Of a stretch of DNA of 64,000 nt, positions 16,748 to 25,629 are shown one piece after another. Source of the stretch: JAUSIF01 sp040901465 (lineage in GTDB: Bacteria > Pseudomonadota > Alphaproteobacteria > Rhizobiales > Xanthobacteraceae); the NCBI GenBank assembly GCA_040901465.1, contig JBBDYN010000053.1:1-64000 (forward strand), written 5' to 3'. How positions within the stretch are numbered: position 1 is the first letter of the stretch; each line of letters starts with the position of its first letter. The translations under genes and the position numbers were made by a program. The notes beneath the pieces are model-generated. The model ran no database searches and was not told the origin of the DNA. It worked only from the letters and a program-made list of their open reading frames with translations.

Positions 16748-16837
16748 TGGCGGAGGGGGTGGGATTCGAACCCACGGTACGGTTTCCCGTACACACGCTT
16801 TCCAAGCGAGCGCCTTAAGCCACTCGGCCACCCCTCC
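16748..16837 (-). tRNA. tRNA-Ser (GGA)
   Basis: 90 nt including encoded CCA. Acceptor GGAGGGG pairs with CCCCTCC, the anticodon loop reads CTTGGAAAG with anticodon GGA, a long variable arm (GTACGGGAAACCGTAC) is present as in serine tRNAs, and the T loop is GGGTTCGAATCCC. Its 3' end faces the accessory region, as expected if that region entered by tRNA-targeted integration. Confidence 0.97.
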
Positions 16838-16849
16838 GCGAGCGGCGCG

Positions 16850-16877
16850 ACTATAATAGAGGGTCGCAACGAGACAA
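16850..16877 (-). promoter_or_regulatory. Likely sigma-70 promoter of tRNA-Ser
   Basis: On the minus strand TTGTCT and TATAGT are 16 bases apart, and the -10 ends 12 bases before the tRNA 5' end. Confidence 0.5.
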
Positions 16878-16945
16878 GTATCGCTGCCGCCCGCGGGTTG
16901 CGCCGCGGGCGCGCGCAGTCTAGTTCAAAAGCGGGTCTGCCTCGC

Positions 16946-17269
16946 ATGTTCCGATTCCTGTTCCGCTTCATCGGCCTCTGGCTCCTCGCGGGCGCCTTCG
17001 TCGCGCTCGTGATCGACGGGACGCGCTCGATCACTGCCGGGCGGATCGTGGTCATGCCGGCGGTCGAGGCGTGGGCCGCGATTCATCCGGGGAGCCTCGA
17101 ATGGCTCAAGGTCGTTGTCGAGCGCGACCTCTCGCCCCGGATCTGGGACCCGGCGCTCCTCTATATCCTCTACGCGCCGCTCTGGGCCGTGCTCGGGATT
17201 CTCGGTGCGGTACTGGTGTTTTTCGGCCGCCGGCGCGCGCGGCCGATCGGCTATTCCTCGCGCGACTGA
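16946..17269 (+). CDS. Small two-helix membrane protein
   Basis: 107 residues from the ATG at 16946 (MFRFLFRFIGLW). Two hydrophobic spans, about residues 5-25 and 72-92, flank a soluble loop with PGSLEWLKVVVERDLSPRIWDP; the tail is basic (GRRRARP). It resembles short Rhizobiales membrane proteins sometimes annotated as PetM-like, a name I would not take as functional evidence. A start at 16898 is possible but adds a non-membrane, low-complexity stretch. Function unknown. Confidence 0.65.
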   Translation: MFRFLFRFIGLWLLAGAFVALVIDGTRSITAGRIVVMPAVEAWAAIHPGSLEWLKVVVERDLSPRIWDPALLYILYAPLWAVLGILGAVLVFFGRRRARPIGYSSRD

Positions 17270-17362
17270 GCCAGGCCTCGTCCGAACGTGATCGCCGGCG
17301 CCGATGCGAAAGCGGGGCCGATCACCTATATTGGCGGCGACTTCTTCCGCAGGAGCGACCCC

Positions 17363-18022
17363 ATGTTCTCCGTCAAGAAGCTGTTGCAGGTGCCGGCGCC
17401 GGAAGCGGCGCTGCCCGGACGTCCGCAGCCAATTCCGACCGCCGACAAGCATTTCGTTTCGGGCCGGCCGCTCAAGGGGCCTTACCCGCAAGGCATCGAA
17501 AAGGCGATGTTCGGCCTCGGATGCTTCTGGGGCGCGGAGAAGGCGTTCTGGAATATTCCCGGCGTGTGGGTCACCGCGGTCGGTTACGCCGCCGGCCACA
17601 CGCCGAACCCCACCTATGAAGAGGTGTGCAGCGGCGCCACCGGCCACAACGAGGCGGTGCTTGTCGTCTATGACCCGAAGCAGGTGAGCTATCAGCAATT
17701 GCTGAAGGCGTTCTTCGAGACGCACGACCCGACCCAGGGCATGCGTCAGGGCAACGACATCGGCACGCAGTATCGCTCGGGCATCTATGTCTATGACGCG
17801 GCCCAGCGCGCGGCGGCGGAAGCCGCGAAGCAGGCTTATGACAAGGCGCTCCGCGCCGAGGGTTACCGCCCGATCACCACGGAAATCCGCGACGCGCCGG
17901 AATTCTATTTCGCCGAGGATTATCACCAGCAATATCTCGCGAAGAATCCGCACGGCTATTGCGGGCTGGGCGGCACCGGCGTGAGCTGCCAGATCGGCAC
18001 CGGAGTCGCGGCGGCGCACTAA
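17363..18022 (+). CDS. msrA: Peptide-methionine (S)-S-oxide reductase
   Basis: 219 residues. The catalytic motif GLGCFWGAEKAFW is present, followed by GYAAGHTPNPTYEEVCSGATGHNEAV and FFETHDPTQGMRQGNDIGTQYRS, all hallmarks of MsrA; CGLGGTGVSC near the C-terminus has Cys residues suited to recycling. It repairs S-methionine sulfoxide in proteins with thioredoxin. AGGAG eight bases before the ATG at 17363 decides the start against an upstream codon at 17288. Confidence 0.95.
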   Translation: MFSVKKLLQVPAPEAALPGRPQPIPTADKHFVSGRPLKGPYPQGIEKAMFGLGCFWGAEKAFWNIPGVWVTAVGYAAGHTPNPTYEEVCSGATGHNEAVLVVYDPKQVSYQQLLKAFFETHDPTQGMRQGNDIGTQYRSGIYVYDAAQRAAAEAAKQAYDKALRAEGYRPITTEIRDAPEFYFAEDYHQQYLAKNPHGYCGLGGTGVSCQIGTGVAAAH

Positions 18023-18096
18023 GCGCCAATCCGGGCGCTTGCACTTAAAGCCCAGGCCGTGTCATCGATTGTTATCGGTGCGCGGCGGGGGCAACC

Positions 18097-18618
18097 ATGA
18101 TCGAACGCTTTCTCGAGCGGCTGATTTCGCAAAGCCGCTGGATCATGGCCCCATTCTATCTGGGCCTGATCGCGAGCCTGCTCGTTCTCCTCTACACATT
18201 CATCCGCGAATTTTTCCATTTTGTCCTCGAGATGACGACGGCGACGGAAGCGGACGTGATCCTCGGCGTGCTCGCGCTGATCGATCTTTCGCTTGCCGCC
18301 AATCTCGTGCTGATCGTCGTCTTTTCGGGCTACGAGAATTTCGTGTCCAAGATCGATCCCGAGGGCCATCCGGACTGGCCGGAATGGATGACCAAGATCG
18401 ATTTCTCGGGCCTGAAGCAGAAATTGATGGCGTCGATCGTCGCGATCTCGGCGATCCAGGTGCTCAAGGCCTTCATGAACATCGACAAGAACTTCAACGA
18501 GAAGACCCTGATCTGGCTCGTCGTGATTCATCTCGTGTTCGTGGTGTCGGGGCTGATGCTCGCCTGGACCGATCTCCTAGGCGAGCGCGCCAAAGGCAAG
18601 GCGAAAGAGAGCGGGTAG
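18097..18618 (+). CDS. yqhA: YqhA family (UPF0114) inner-membrane protein
   Basis: 173 residues beginning MIERFLERLISQSRWIMAPFYLGL, the conserved opening of this family. Four hydrophobic spans are apparent (around 15-40, 60-80, 105-125, 140-160), with the family element FSGYENFVSKID between. The role is unknown. It is a single gene followed by tRNA-Arg on the other strand. Confidence 0.85.
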   Translation: MIERFLERLISQSRWIMAPFYLGLIASLLVLLYTFIREFFHFVLEMTTATEADVILGVLALIDLSLAANLVLIVVFSGYENFVSKIDPEGHPDWPEWMTKIDFSGLKQKLMASIVAISAIQVLKAFMNIDKNFNEKTLIWLVVIHLVFVVSGLMLAWTDLLGERAKGKAKESG

Positions 18619-18674
18619 GCGCGTTCGTCGAGCCGGAACGGCCGACGTTCATCGAGATATGAATGAGGCTTGAC

Positions 18675-18751
18675 TGGCGCACCCGAGAGGATTCGAACCT
18701 CTGACCTTTGCCTTCGGAGGGCAACGCTCTATCCAGCTGAGCTACGGGTGC
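18675..18751 (-). tRNA. tRNA-Arg (CCG)
   Basis: 77 nt with CCA. Acceptor GCACCCG pairs with CGGGTGC, the D arm is AGCTCAGCTGGATAGAGC, anticodon loop CTCCGAA gives CCG (codon CGG), and the T arm is GAGGTTCGAATCCTC. Confidence 0.97.
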
Positions 18752-18808
18752 GTGGCTCTGACTTAACCGATCGTCCCTGACCCCGCAACGTCAGGCGCGG
18801 GAGCCGGC

Positions 18809-19645
18809 TCAGGCCGATGCTCCGACAAGCTCCACGAGCCGCTTGGTCATCGTGCTCTGCGGATCGGCGAGCGGATCAAGCACGGTGAAATGATTGGCGC
18901 GGGCCACTTCCACGTAACGCGTCGCCACGCCCTTGCGGCCCCATTCGGCGACAATGTCGCGGCTCTCGCGCAGAAATTCGCTGCTCTCGTCGCCGCCGAC
19001 CCAGGCGTCGAACGTGCGGCCCGGCGCGACACTCCACGTCTGCGGTGAGATGCGGGCGACGTTCTCCGCGTCGATGCGTAGGTCCTGATTCATGCTTGTG
19101 TGCATAAGCGGCGAAAGTTCGAACAGGCCGGAGATGGAAAGGCCGGCCGGAACAAGAACGGCCGGGAGATCTTCGCCGTATTTCTTCCAGTCGGTCGCGA
19201 CGAGACACGCGCTCAGGTGACCGCCAGCGGAATGGCCTGAGGCGACGAGCGGACGCCGAAAGCGGCGATAGAGAAAGGCTGCGGCCGCGCGCATTTCCTC
19301 GATGATCGCTTCCATGGTCACGGCCGGGCAGAGGTCGTAGCCAGCGAGCGCGAGCGCAATCCCGTGCGCGTTGGCGCCGGCGGCGAGATGGCTGAAGGCC
19401 GACGGCTCGAGCGAGCGCCAATAGCCGCCATGTATAAAGAGCGCGAAGGGCGCGCTGCGCCCGGCCATAGGCCAGAAGAGATCGATCTTCTCGCGCGGGC
19501 TCTTGCCGTAGGCAAGGCCGAGTTCGGCGTCGGAATGGCTAGCGCGGAAGGCTTCGGCTGCGCGCGCCCAGCGCGCGAAGATTTCCGGGTGCTCGGGAAC
19601 CCGGGCGCGGTTGTTGTATTCGGCTTCGTAATCGATCGCCGGCAA
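18809..19645 (-). CDS. Alpha/beta hydrolase, esterase of the HGG/GHSAGG type
   Basis: 278 residues. The oxyanion motif FIHGGYWRS and the nucleophile elbow GHSAGGH are clear; D in WVGGDESSEF and H in RANHFTVLDP complete a Ser-Asp-His triad. The opening IDYEAEYNNRARVPEHPEIFARW resembles arylformamidase/kynurenine formamidase-like esterases. It would hydrolyse small esters or amides in the cytoplasm. No tryptophan-degradation genes lie near, so kynurenine as substrate is only a possibility. Confidence 0.8.
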   Translation of the reverse strand: MPAIDYEAEYNNRARVPEHPEIFARWARAAEAFRASHSDAELGLAYGKSPREKIDLFWPMAGRSAPFALFIHGGYWRSLEPSAFSHLAAGANAHGIALALAGYDLCPAVTMEAIIEEMRAAAAFLYRRFRRPLVASGHSAGGHLSACLVATDWKKYGEDLPAVLVPAGLSISGLFELSPLMHTSMNQDLRIDAENVARISPQTWSVAPGRTFDAWVGGDESSEFLRESRDIVAEWGRKGVATRYVEVARANHFTVLDPLADPQSTMTKRLVELVGASA

Positions 19646-19752
19646 TTTCCCCTCCCCAATCCCCGGGCGACATTCGACGAAAGCCGCGCCGGGGGCAAGC
19701 TTCCCGATTTCCCACGGCGTCGGCGTCGCCTAGGATCGGGCGGGAGAATCAC

Positions 19753-20235
19753 ATGACCGAATTTGCTTTGCCGCTCGCACCCGCCGATCTGCGCCGGCAG
19801 GAGCCTGCGCCCGCAATCCGGCGCGGCTCGCTCCGGCTGCTGCATGCGCTCGGCTTCGCCGCACTTGCGGAATTGCCGCTCGGATCGGGCCGGCGCGCGG
19901 ACCTCGTGGCGCTCGGCGGCGGCGGCGAATTCTGGATCGTCGAAATCAAGTCGTCGGTGGCGGACTTCCGCGCCGACCGAAAGTGGCAGGAGTATCGACT
20001 CTATTGCGACCGGCTTCTGTTCGCGGTCGCGCCGGAATTTCCGGCCAGCTTGCTGCCCGCGGATGCGGGAGTCGTGATCGCCGACGCCTACGGCGGAACG
20101 CTCGTGCGCGAAGGACCGCTGCATTTGCTCGCAGCAGCGCGGCGCAAAGCGCTGCTCGTGTGCTTCGGCCGCGCGGCGGCGGCGCGGCTCGCTTCGTTAC
20201 AGGATCCGGGATTGGCGGAGCCGGCGCTGCTGTAA
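19753..20235 (+). CDS. mmcB: MmcB family DNA repair protein
   Basis: 160 residues with the family core RRADLVALGGGGEFWIVEIKSSVADFRADRKWQEYRLYCDRLLFAV, which has the Asp and Glu-x-Lys arrangement of a PD-(D/E)XK nuclease fold. In Caulobacter the homologue is SOS-induced and protects against mitomycin C. It is divergent from the hydrolase gene. Confidence 0.85.
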   Translation: MTEFALPLAPADLRRQEPAPAIRRGSLRLLHALGFAALAELPLGSGRRADLVALGGGGEFWIVEIKSSVADFRADRKWQEYRLYCDRLLFAVAPEFPASLLPADAGVVIADAYGGTLVREGPLHLLAAARRKALLVCFGRAAAARLASLQDPGLAEPALL

Positions 20236-20262
20236 AGTTCTGCGCAGATTATTTTATTGGTC

Positions 20263-20350
20263 CTCATGCGCGGGCTTGACCCGCGCATCCAGACAGCACT
20301 GATGCTTGCGCAAGATTTCCTGGATTGCCGGGTCAAGCCCGGCAATGAGG
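20263..20350. repeat. Palindromic intergenic repeat, copy 1
   Basis: Two inverted modules, one centred on GCGGGCTTGACCCGC and one on TTGCCGGGTCAAGCCCGGCAA, joined by about 30 bases. The same arrangement occurs at 26406-26500 and 37445-37520, always between genes. Such elements are common in Rhizobiales genomes. Confidence 0.75.
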
Positions 20351-20420
20351 GCAATTGGGATCATTGGTCGGACGGTCCCGTGTCTCGGGCTTCGCCCTCG
20401 CCCGGGACGACGAAATTGGA

Positions 20421-20993
20421 TTAACGCGGGGCGCGCTTGGCGAGAATGCGCTGCAAAGTGCGGCGGTGCATGTTGAGCCGGCGCGCGGTCTCAGACACGT
20501 TGCGTCCGCACAGCTCATAGACGCGCTGGATGTGCTCCCAACGAACGCGATCGGCGGACATCGGCTTCTCCGGCGGCTCGGCTTTCTGGCCGGGCTCTGC
20601 GGTGAGCGCCGCATAGACGTCGTCGGCATCGGCGGGCTTCGACAGATAATCGACGGCGCCGAGCTTCACGGCGGTCACGGCGGTCGCGATATTGCCGTAG
20701 CCGGTGAGCACGACGGCGCGGGCGTCGGGGCGCTTCTCCTTCAGCGCCGAAATCACTTCGATCCCGTTGCCGTCGTTCAAGCGCATGTCGACGACCGCAA
20801 AGGCGGGCGGCGACGACGCGACGTGAGCGAGGCCCTGAGCCACCGTTTCCGCGGTGGTCACCTGGAAGCCACGGCTCTCCATGGCGCGGGCCAAACGGTC
20901 CAAAAACGACTTGTCGTCGTCGACGATGAGCAGGCGCCGGTCGGCCTTAGGCTCGGTCGCACGCGCGTCGGTCATAGCAAAGCCTGTGTGCAT
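20421..20993 (-). CDS. actR: Redox response regulator ActR/RegA
   Basis: 190 residues. Receiver domain: LLIVDDDKSFLDRL, phosphoacceptor Asp in VVDMRLNDGNG, T in VLTGYGN, K in LSKPAD. After a proline-rich linker the C-terminal Fis-type helix-turn-helix reads NVSETARRLNMHRRTLQRIL, typical of RegA/PrrA/ActR. With the kinase upstream (13-bp gap) it controls redox-dependent genes such as CO2 and nitrogen fixation, respiration and acid response. Confidence 0.93.
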   Translation of the reverse strand: MHTGFAMTDARATEPKADRRLLIVDDDKSFLDRLARAMESRGFQVTTAETVAQGLAHVASSPPAFAVVDMRLNDGNGIEVISALKEKRPDARAVVLTGYGNIATAVTAVKLGAVDYLSKPADADDVYAALTAEPGQKAEPPEKPMSADRVRWEHIQRVYELCGRNVSETARRLNMHRRTLQRILAKRAPR

Positions 20994-21005
20994 ACCCGCG
21001 CTGAT

Positions 21006-22394
21006 TTAGTGATCGACCCGGGCGGTGGCAAGGGTAGCGGAATGCTCCGAGTCCGCAGCGGTTGCGGGCTGTGAGCCGGCTGCGTGATTAAGGTTAAGCT
21101 CGAGTGTGGCCCGGGCCCATCGCACCCGGACAATCGCCCCCGAATAGGGGAATGTCCGGTTCTCGAGCGACAAACTCGCCCCGGTCCGCTCCAGCAAGGT
21201 GTTGGCGATGAAGAAGCCAAGGCCGAGGCCACCCGGCGCATCGGGCTCGCCGGCGCGGCGGCGGCCGCGCATCGTCACATAGGGCTCGCCGATGCGGTTG
21301 ATCACCTCGGACGCGAAGCCCGGGCCGTCGTCGGTGATCACGATCGACACCGTGTCTCGGCTCCAATCGGCCGCGATCGTCACGTTGTCGCTCGCGAAAT
21401 CGACGGCGTTCTCCACGAGATTGCCAAGACCGTAGAGGATCGCCGGATTGCGCCCGATCACCGGCTCGCCGGTGCGATCGGAAGGCAGATCGACCTTGAT
21501 CGAAGTGCCGAAGGGCCGGTGCGGCGTAACCAATTCCTCGAGGAGCAGCGAGAGCGGCATACGGTCGAACGGCGCGTCGCCGGAGCCGAGCGAGGTCAAA
21601 GTGCGCAGGATCGAGCGGCAACGCTCGCTTTGCTCGCGCAGAAGCTTGAGGTCTTCACGGTAAGGGGAATCGGCCGGCGCGTCGCGCTCGAGCTCGCGCA
21701 CGACGATCGCAATCGTGGCAAGCGGCGTACCGAGTTCGTGGGCCGCCGCGGCGGCGAGGCCGTCGAGCGCGGTGAGATGCTGCTCGCGGGCAAGCACGAG
21801 TTCGGCCTCGGCGAGCGCGTCCGAGAGCTGGCGCGTTTCCTTGGCGACGGCGAACGCATAGCCGCCGATGAAGGCGACCGAGACCAGCACGGACGCCCAC
21901 ATGCCGAGCATAAAGAGTTCGGGTGGCACATAGCCCGACTCTGCGTACCAGGGCAGCGGATGATGGAAGACGCCGATCACGGTCGCGACCGACACCGCGA
22001 GAATTCCGAGGACGAGCGTCGTGCGCGGCGAAAGGGCGGTCGCCGAGATCAGCACGGGCGCCAGAAACAAGACGCTGAATGGATTGGCGAGGCCGCCGGT
22101 GAGATAAAGAAGCAGTGCAAGCTGAACGATGTCGAAACCGAGGATCAGCGCGGCCCGCCGCTCGTCGAGCCGCTGCGGCCGCGGCTTGCGCGTGCGCAAC
22201 AAAATATTCGTGCCGGCGGTGAGCGCCACGATCCCGAGCGCCGGCCAGATCGGCAGTGAAAAGCCGAGAAGCAAATGGACGCCGATCAGGGTCGCGGCCT
22301 GGCCCGCGACCGCGAGCCAGCGCAGCCGGATGAGCGTGTCGAGACGGAGCCCGTAGGGCCGCGGTCCGATCAGTTGGTCGCCAAGACTGGGCAT
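21006..22394 (-). CDS. actS: Redox sensor histidine kinase ActS/RegB
   Basis: 462 residues, with six hydrophobic spans in the first 200. Two RegB hallmarks are visible: the quinone-related heptad GGLANPF in the membrane domain, and a Cys in EQSERCRSIL just after the H-box HELGTPLATIAI, corresponding in position to the redox-active Cys of RegB. The ATPase domain has the N box (NLVENAVDFA), G1 (DDGPGF) and G2 (GGLGLGFFIA). It senses the ubiquinone pool/redox state and phosphorylates ActR. Confidence 0.92.
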   Translation of the reverse strand: MPSLGDQLIGPRPYGLRLDTLIRLRWLAVAGQAATLIGVHLLLGFSLPIWPALGIVALTAGTNILLRTRKPRPQRLDERRAALILGFDIVQLALLLYLTGGLANPFSVLFLAPVLISATALSPRTTLVLGILAVSVATVIGVFHHPLPWYAESGYVPPELFMLGMWASVLVSVAFIGGYAFAVAKETRQLSDALAEAELVLAREQHLTALDGLAAAAAHELGTPLATIAIVVRELERDAPADSPYREDLKLLREQSERCRSILRTLTSLGSGDAPFDRMPLSLLLEELVTPHRPFGTSIKVDLPSDRTGEPVIGRNPAILYGLGNLVENAVDFASDNVTIAADWSRDTVSIVITDDGPGFASEVINRIGEPYVTMRGRRRAGEPDAPGGLGLGFFIANTLLERTGASLSLENRTFPYSGAIVRVRWARATLELNLNHAAGSQPATAADSEHSATLATARVDH

Positions 22395-22531
22395 AGGTCC
22401 CTATTTAGGCGCGCGAGCGCCGAAGCGAAACCATCTTTGCCGGCGATAGCTAACTCGATTATTGCGCCGATCGTCGGCTTGCACCGCGGCCTTGCCCGTG
22501 CGACCCCGGACCCCGAAATAAGCCGTCTCCC

Positions 22532-23287
22532 ATGACCCTTCCCGCGATCAAGGCCATCGACCTGACCAAGAATTACGGCGAATCCGTCGCCGTGGCAGGC
22601 GTTTCTTTCGAGATTGCGCCGGGTTCCATCACGGGCCTGCTCGGCGGCAACGGCGCGGGCAAGACCACCACGATCGGCATGATCATGAGTCTCGTGGCAC
22701 CCACGAGCGGCAGGGTGCTCGTGTTCGGCGCCGACATGGCGCACGAGCGTTATCGCGTGCTGCACCGGATGAATTTCGAGAGCCCTTACGTCGATCTCCC
22801 GCATCGACTCACAGTGCGGCAGAATCTCACCGTCTTTGGCATGCTCTATGGTATCGGGCGGATCGGCGAGTGCATCGATTTGCTCGCCCGCGATCTCGAT
22901 CTCGTCGAGTTCATCGACCGGCCGGCGGGCAAACTCTCGGCCGGACAAAAGACGCGCGTCGCGCTCGCGAAAGCGCTCATCAACGAGCCGGACGTGCTTG
23001 TGCTTGACGAGCCCACCGCCTCGCTCGATCCGGACACCGCCGACTGGATTCGCGAGCATCTGGAAAAATATCGCACGCGAAAACACGCCACGATCTTGCT
23101 TGCCTCGCATAACATGAGCGAGGTCGAGCGGCTGTGCGACCGCGTGCTGATGATGAAGCGCGGCCACATCGTCGACGACGGCTCGCCGAAGGAATTACTC
23201 GCGCGCTACGGTCGGCGGAATCTGGAAGAAGTCTTTCTCGACATCGCGCGCGACCGGCGTGAGCCCATGCGGGAAGCCGCATCATGA
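22532..23287 (+). CDS. ABC transporter ATP-binding protein
   Basis: 251 residues. Walker A GGNGAGKTTT, signature LSAGQKTRVALAKAL, Walker B VLVLDEPTASLDP and the H-loop LLASHN are all intact. The signature is KLSAGQ instead of LSGGQ. It powers the permease encoded next (overlap of four bases). Exporters of this ABC-2 type move polysaccharides, drugs or lipids; the substrate is not evident. Confidence 0.9.
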   Translation: MTLPAIKAIDLTKNYGESVAVAGVSFEIAPGSITGLLGGNGAGKTTTIGMIMSLVAPTSGRVLVFGADMAHERYRVLHRMNFESPYVDLPHRLTVRQNLTVFGMLYGIGRIGECIDLLARDLDLVEFIDRPAGKLSAGQKTRVALAKALINEPDVLVLDEPTASLDPDTADWIREHLEKYRTRKHATILLASHNMSEVERLCDRVLMMKRGHIVDDGSPKELLARYGRRNLEEVFLDIARDRREPMREAAS

Positions 23288-24096
23288 GCGCGAGCGCGAT
23301 TGCCTTCTCGCCGCGCCGCGTGAGCGCGATGATCCTGCGGCACTGGTATCTCCTGCGCTCGTCGTGGCCGCGGCTGTTCGAGCTGGTCTATTGGCCGGCG
23401 GTGCAGATGTTCATGTGGGGCTTTCTGCAGGTCGGCATTGCGAAATATCCGGGCGCCATCGCCGGGACGGCGAGCACGTTTCTCGCTGCGTTTCTCCTCT
23501 GGGACATCCTGTTCCGCGGCCAGATCGGCTACTCGATGTCGTTCCTCGAAGAAATGTGGTCGCGCAACATGCCGAACCTGATGATTAGTCCGCTGCGCGC
23601 GGGCGAATTCGTACTGGCGCTCATCATCATGAGCGTGGTGCGGCTCTCGATCGGGCTCGTGCCGGTGACGATCCTCGCCGTCATTTTCTTCGGATTCAAT
23701 CTCTGGGCGCTTGGGTTCGCGCTCGCGGCGTTCTTCGCCAATCTCCTGTTCACGAGCTGGGCGGTCGGAATGTTTTGTTCCGGGCTCGTGCTGCGGCATG
23801 GGCTCGGCGCCGAGAGCCTCGCGTGGAGCCTGATGTTCTTTTTCCTGCCGCTCACATGCGTCTATTACCCGGTTTCGACGCTGCCGGAATGGCTGCAGCC
23901 GATCGCCTGGGCGCTGCCGCCGACGGCCGTGTTCGAGGGCATGCGCGCGCTCGTGATCGATCACGTGTTCCGCGCCGACCTCATGCTCTGGGCGCTCGGG
24001 CTGAATCTTCTGTGGATGACCGCGGGCGCGGTGAGCTTCATGCTGCTCCTCGCCGCGGCGCGGCGCGGCGGATCGCTCCTGCAAATCGGCGAGTGA
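23284..24096 (+). CDS. ABC-2 type transporter permease
   Basis: 270 residues with six hydrophobic spans and the C-terminal ABC-2 pattern FFFLPLTCVYYPVSTLPEWLQPIAWALPPTAVFEGMRAL, typical of NodJ/DrrB-like permeases. ATG overlaps the stop of the ATPase gene, so both form one exporter. Confidence 0.88.
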   Translation: MSASAIAFSPRRVSAMILRHWYLLRSSWPRLFELVYWPAVQMFMWGFLQVGIAKYPGAIAGTASTFLAAFLLWDILFRGQIGYSMSFLEEMWSRNMPNLMISPLRAGEFVLALIIMSVVRLSIGLVPVTILAVIFFGFNLWALGFALAAFFANLLFTSWAVGMFCSGLVLRHGLGAESLAWSLMFFFLPLTCVYYPVSTLPEWLQPIAWALPPTAVFEGMRALVIDHVFRADLMLWALGLNLLWMTAGAVSFMLLLAAARRGGSLLQIGE

Positions 24097-24219
24097 AATC
24101 GGCCTGAAATACGGGTCAAACGCCGCCTTTACTTGTGCCCGTTAGATTGACGCCCTCCACTGTCGCACCTATGTTGCATCGCAGCAGGGCTGAGAAAAAC
24201 GGGGGCCGGGAACCAACGG

Positions 24220-25539
24220 ATGCCGATCGGTGAATTCGGCGGCGCGCCCAAGCTTCCGGGCGAAGGCGGGCCGCTCAGCACAACTCCGCTCTACTGGCTC
24301 TACGAGTGGAGCCACGCCGCGCTCCATCCGTCGCGCGCGGTCGCCGATGCGACCAGGCTCTATTTCAAGAATCCGTTCAATCCTTTGGCGCACACGACGT
24401 TCGGAAAATCGATCGCCGCGACAGCCGAGATCTACGAGCGCGCGGTGCGCCGCTATGCCAAGCCCGAATGGGGAATCGAATCGGCGCTCGTCGGCGGCGA
24501 GCGGGTGCCGGTGCAAATCAAGACGATTTGGGAGCGCCCGTTCTGCAAGCTCCTGCATTTCGAGCGGATCTTCGAGCATCCGCCGCGGCACGCACAGCCG
24601 AAAATCCTGATCGTCGCGCCGATGTCCGGGCACTATGCGACGCTCCTGCGCGGTACGGTGGAAGCGTTCCTGCCGCGGCACGACGTCTATGTCACCGACT
24701 GGGCGGACGCGCGCATGGTGCCGCTCGCGCAGGGGCACTTCGATCTCGACGACTACATCGACTACGTGATCTCGATGCTGCACCGGCTCGGCGGCGACTG
24801 CCATGTGATCGCGGTCTGCCAGCCTTCGGTGCCGGTGCTTGCCGCAGTCGCCCGCATGGAAGCAGATGACGATCCATATCTCCCGCATTCGATGACGCTG
24901 ATGGGCGGACCGATCGACACGCGCGTCAATCCGACGGGGGTCAATCGCCTCGCCGAGGAGCGCGGCATCGACTGGTTCCGCCGCCACGTGATCGCCAAGG
25001 TGCCGTTTCCGCATCCAGGATTCATGCGCGAAGTCTATCCGGGCTTCCTGCAGCTCACCGGCTTCATCAGCATGAATTTCGAGCGTCACCTCGACGCGCA
25101 CAAGCGGATGTTCCAGCATCTCGTCACGGGCGACGGAGATTCGGCGGACAAGCATCGCGAATTCTATGACGAGTATCTCGCAGTGATGGACCTAACCGCG
25201 GAATTCTATCTGCAAACGGTCGAGACCGTGTTCGTACGCCAGGCGCTGCCGAAAGGCGAGATGACCCATCGCGGCAAGCCGGTCGATCCCGCCAAAATTC
25301 GCCGCGTGGCGCTGCTCACGATCGAGGGCGAGCACGATGACATTTCTGGGCGTGGACAGACCGAGGCCGCGCACCAGCTGTGCGTGAACATCCCCGACGA
25401 CAAGAAGGCGCATTACATGCAGCCGTCGGTCGGGCATTATGGCGTATTCAACGGCTCGCGCTTCCGGGCCGAGATTGCGCCGCGGATCAGCGACTTCATC
25501 CGCACCCACCAGGCCACCCGCAAGACCAAGGCGGCTTAG
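24220..25539 (+). CDS. phaZ: Intracellular polyhydroxybutyrate depolymerase
   Basis: 439 residues. The lipase-like box is Cys-centred, AVCQPSVPVL, characteristic of intracellular PHB depolymerases of Ralstonia/Rhizobium type; flanking family motifs are MSGHYATLLRGTVE, VYVTDWADARMVP, LMGGPIDTRVNPT and a C-terminal His in SVGHYGVFNG. It releases hydroxybutyrate from storage granules. The preceding 123 bases contain TTGCATCGCAGCAG, which might be a PhaR-type TGC/GCA-rich site, but this is weak. Confidence 0.94.
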   Translation: MPIGEFGGAPKLPGEGGPLSTTPLYWLYEWSHAALHPSRAVADATRLYFKNPFNPLAHTTFGKSIAATAEIYERAVRRYAKPEWGIESALVGGERVPVQIKTIWERPFCKLLHFERIFEHPPRHAQPKILIVAPMSGHYATLLRGTVEAFLPRHDVYVTDWADARMVPLAQGHFDLDDYIDYVISMLHRLGGDCHVIAVCQPSVPVLAAVARMEADDDPYLPHSMTLMGGPIDTRVNPTGVNRLAEERGIDWFRRHVIAKVPFPHPGFMREVYPGFLQLTGFISMNFERHLDAHKRMFQHLVTGDGDSADKHREFYDEYLAVMDLTAEFYLQTVETVFVRQALPKGEMTHRGKPVDPAKIRRVALLTIEGEHDDISGRGQTEAAHQLCVNIPDDKKAHYMQPSVGHYGVFNGSRFRAEIAPRISDFIRTHQATRKTKAA

Positions 25540-25629
25540 ATGCGCGCGTGATGGCCCGTGTTACCGCTTGCCTCCGGCCCGCGATTGGAATTGCCTAGGC
25601 CAAAGGCGATTCGATTCGGCGCGTGACGC

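Noticed and set aside
16698..16805. N-terminal extension of the glycosyltransferase to 16805
   Set aside because: It would translate through the tRNA-Ser gene; the ATG at 16697 begins the recognisable protein.
24174..24187. TTGCATCGCAGCAG before phaZ as a PhaR-type operator
   Set aside because: Fits the loose TGC/GCA idea only once; two sites would be expected and none was found.
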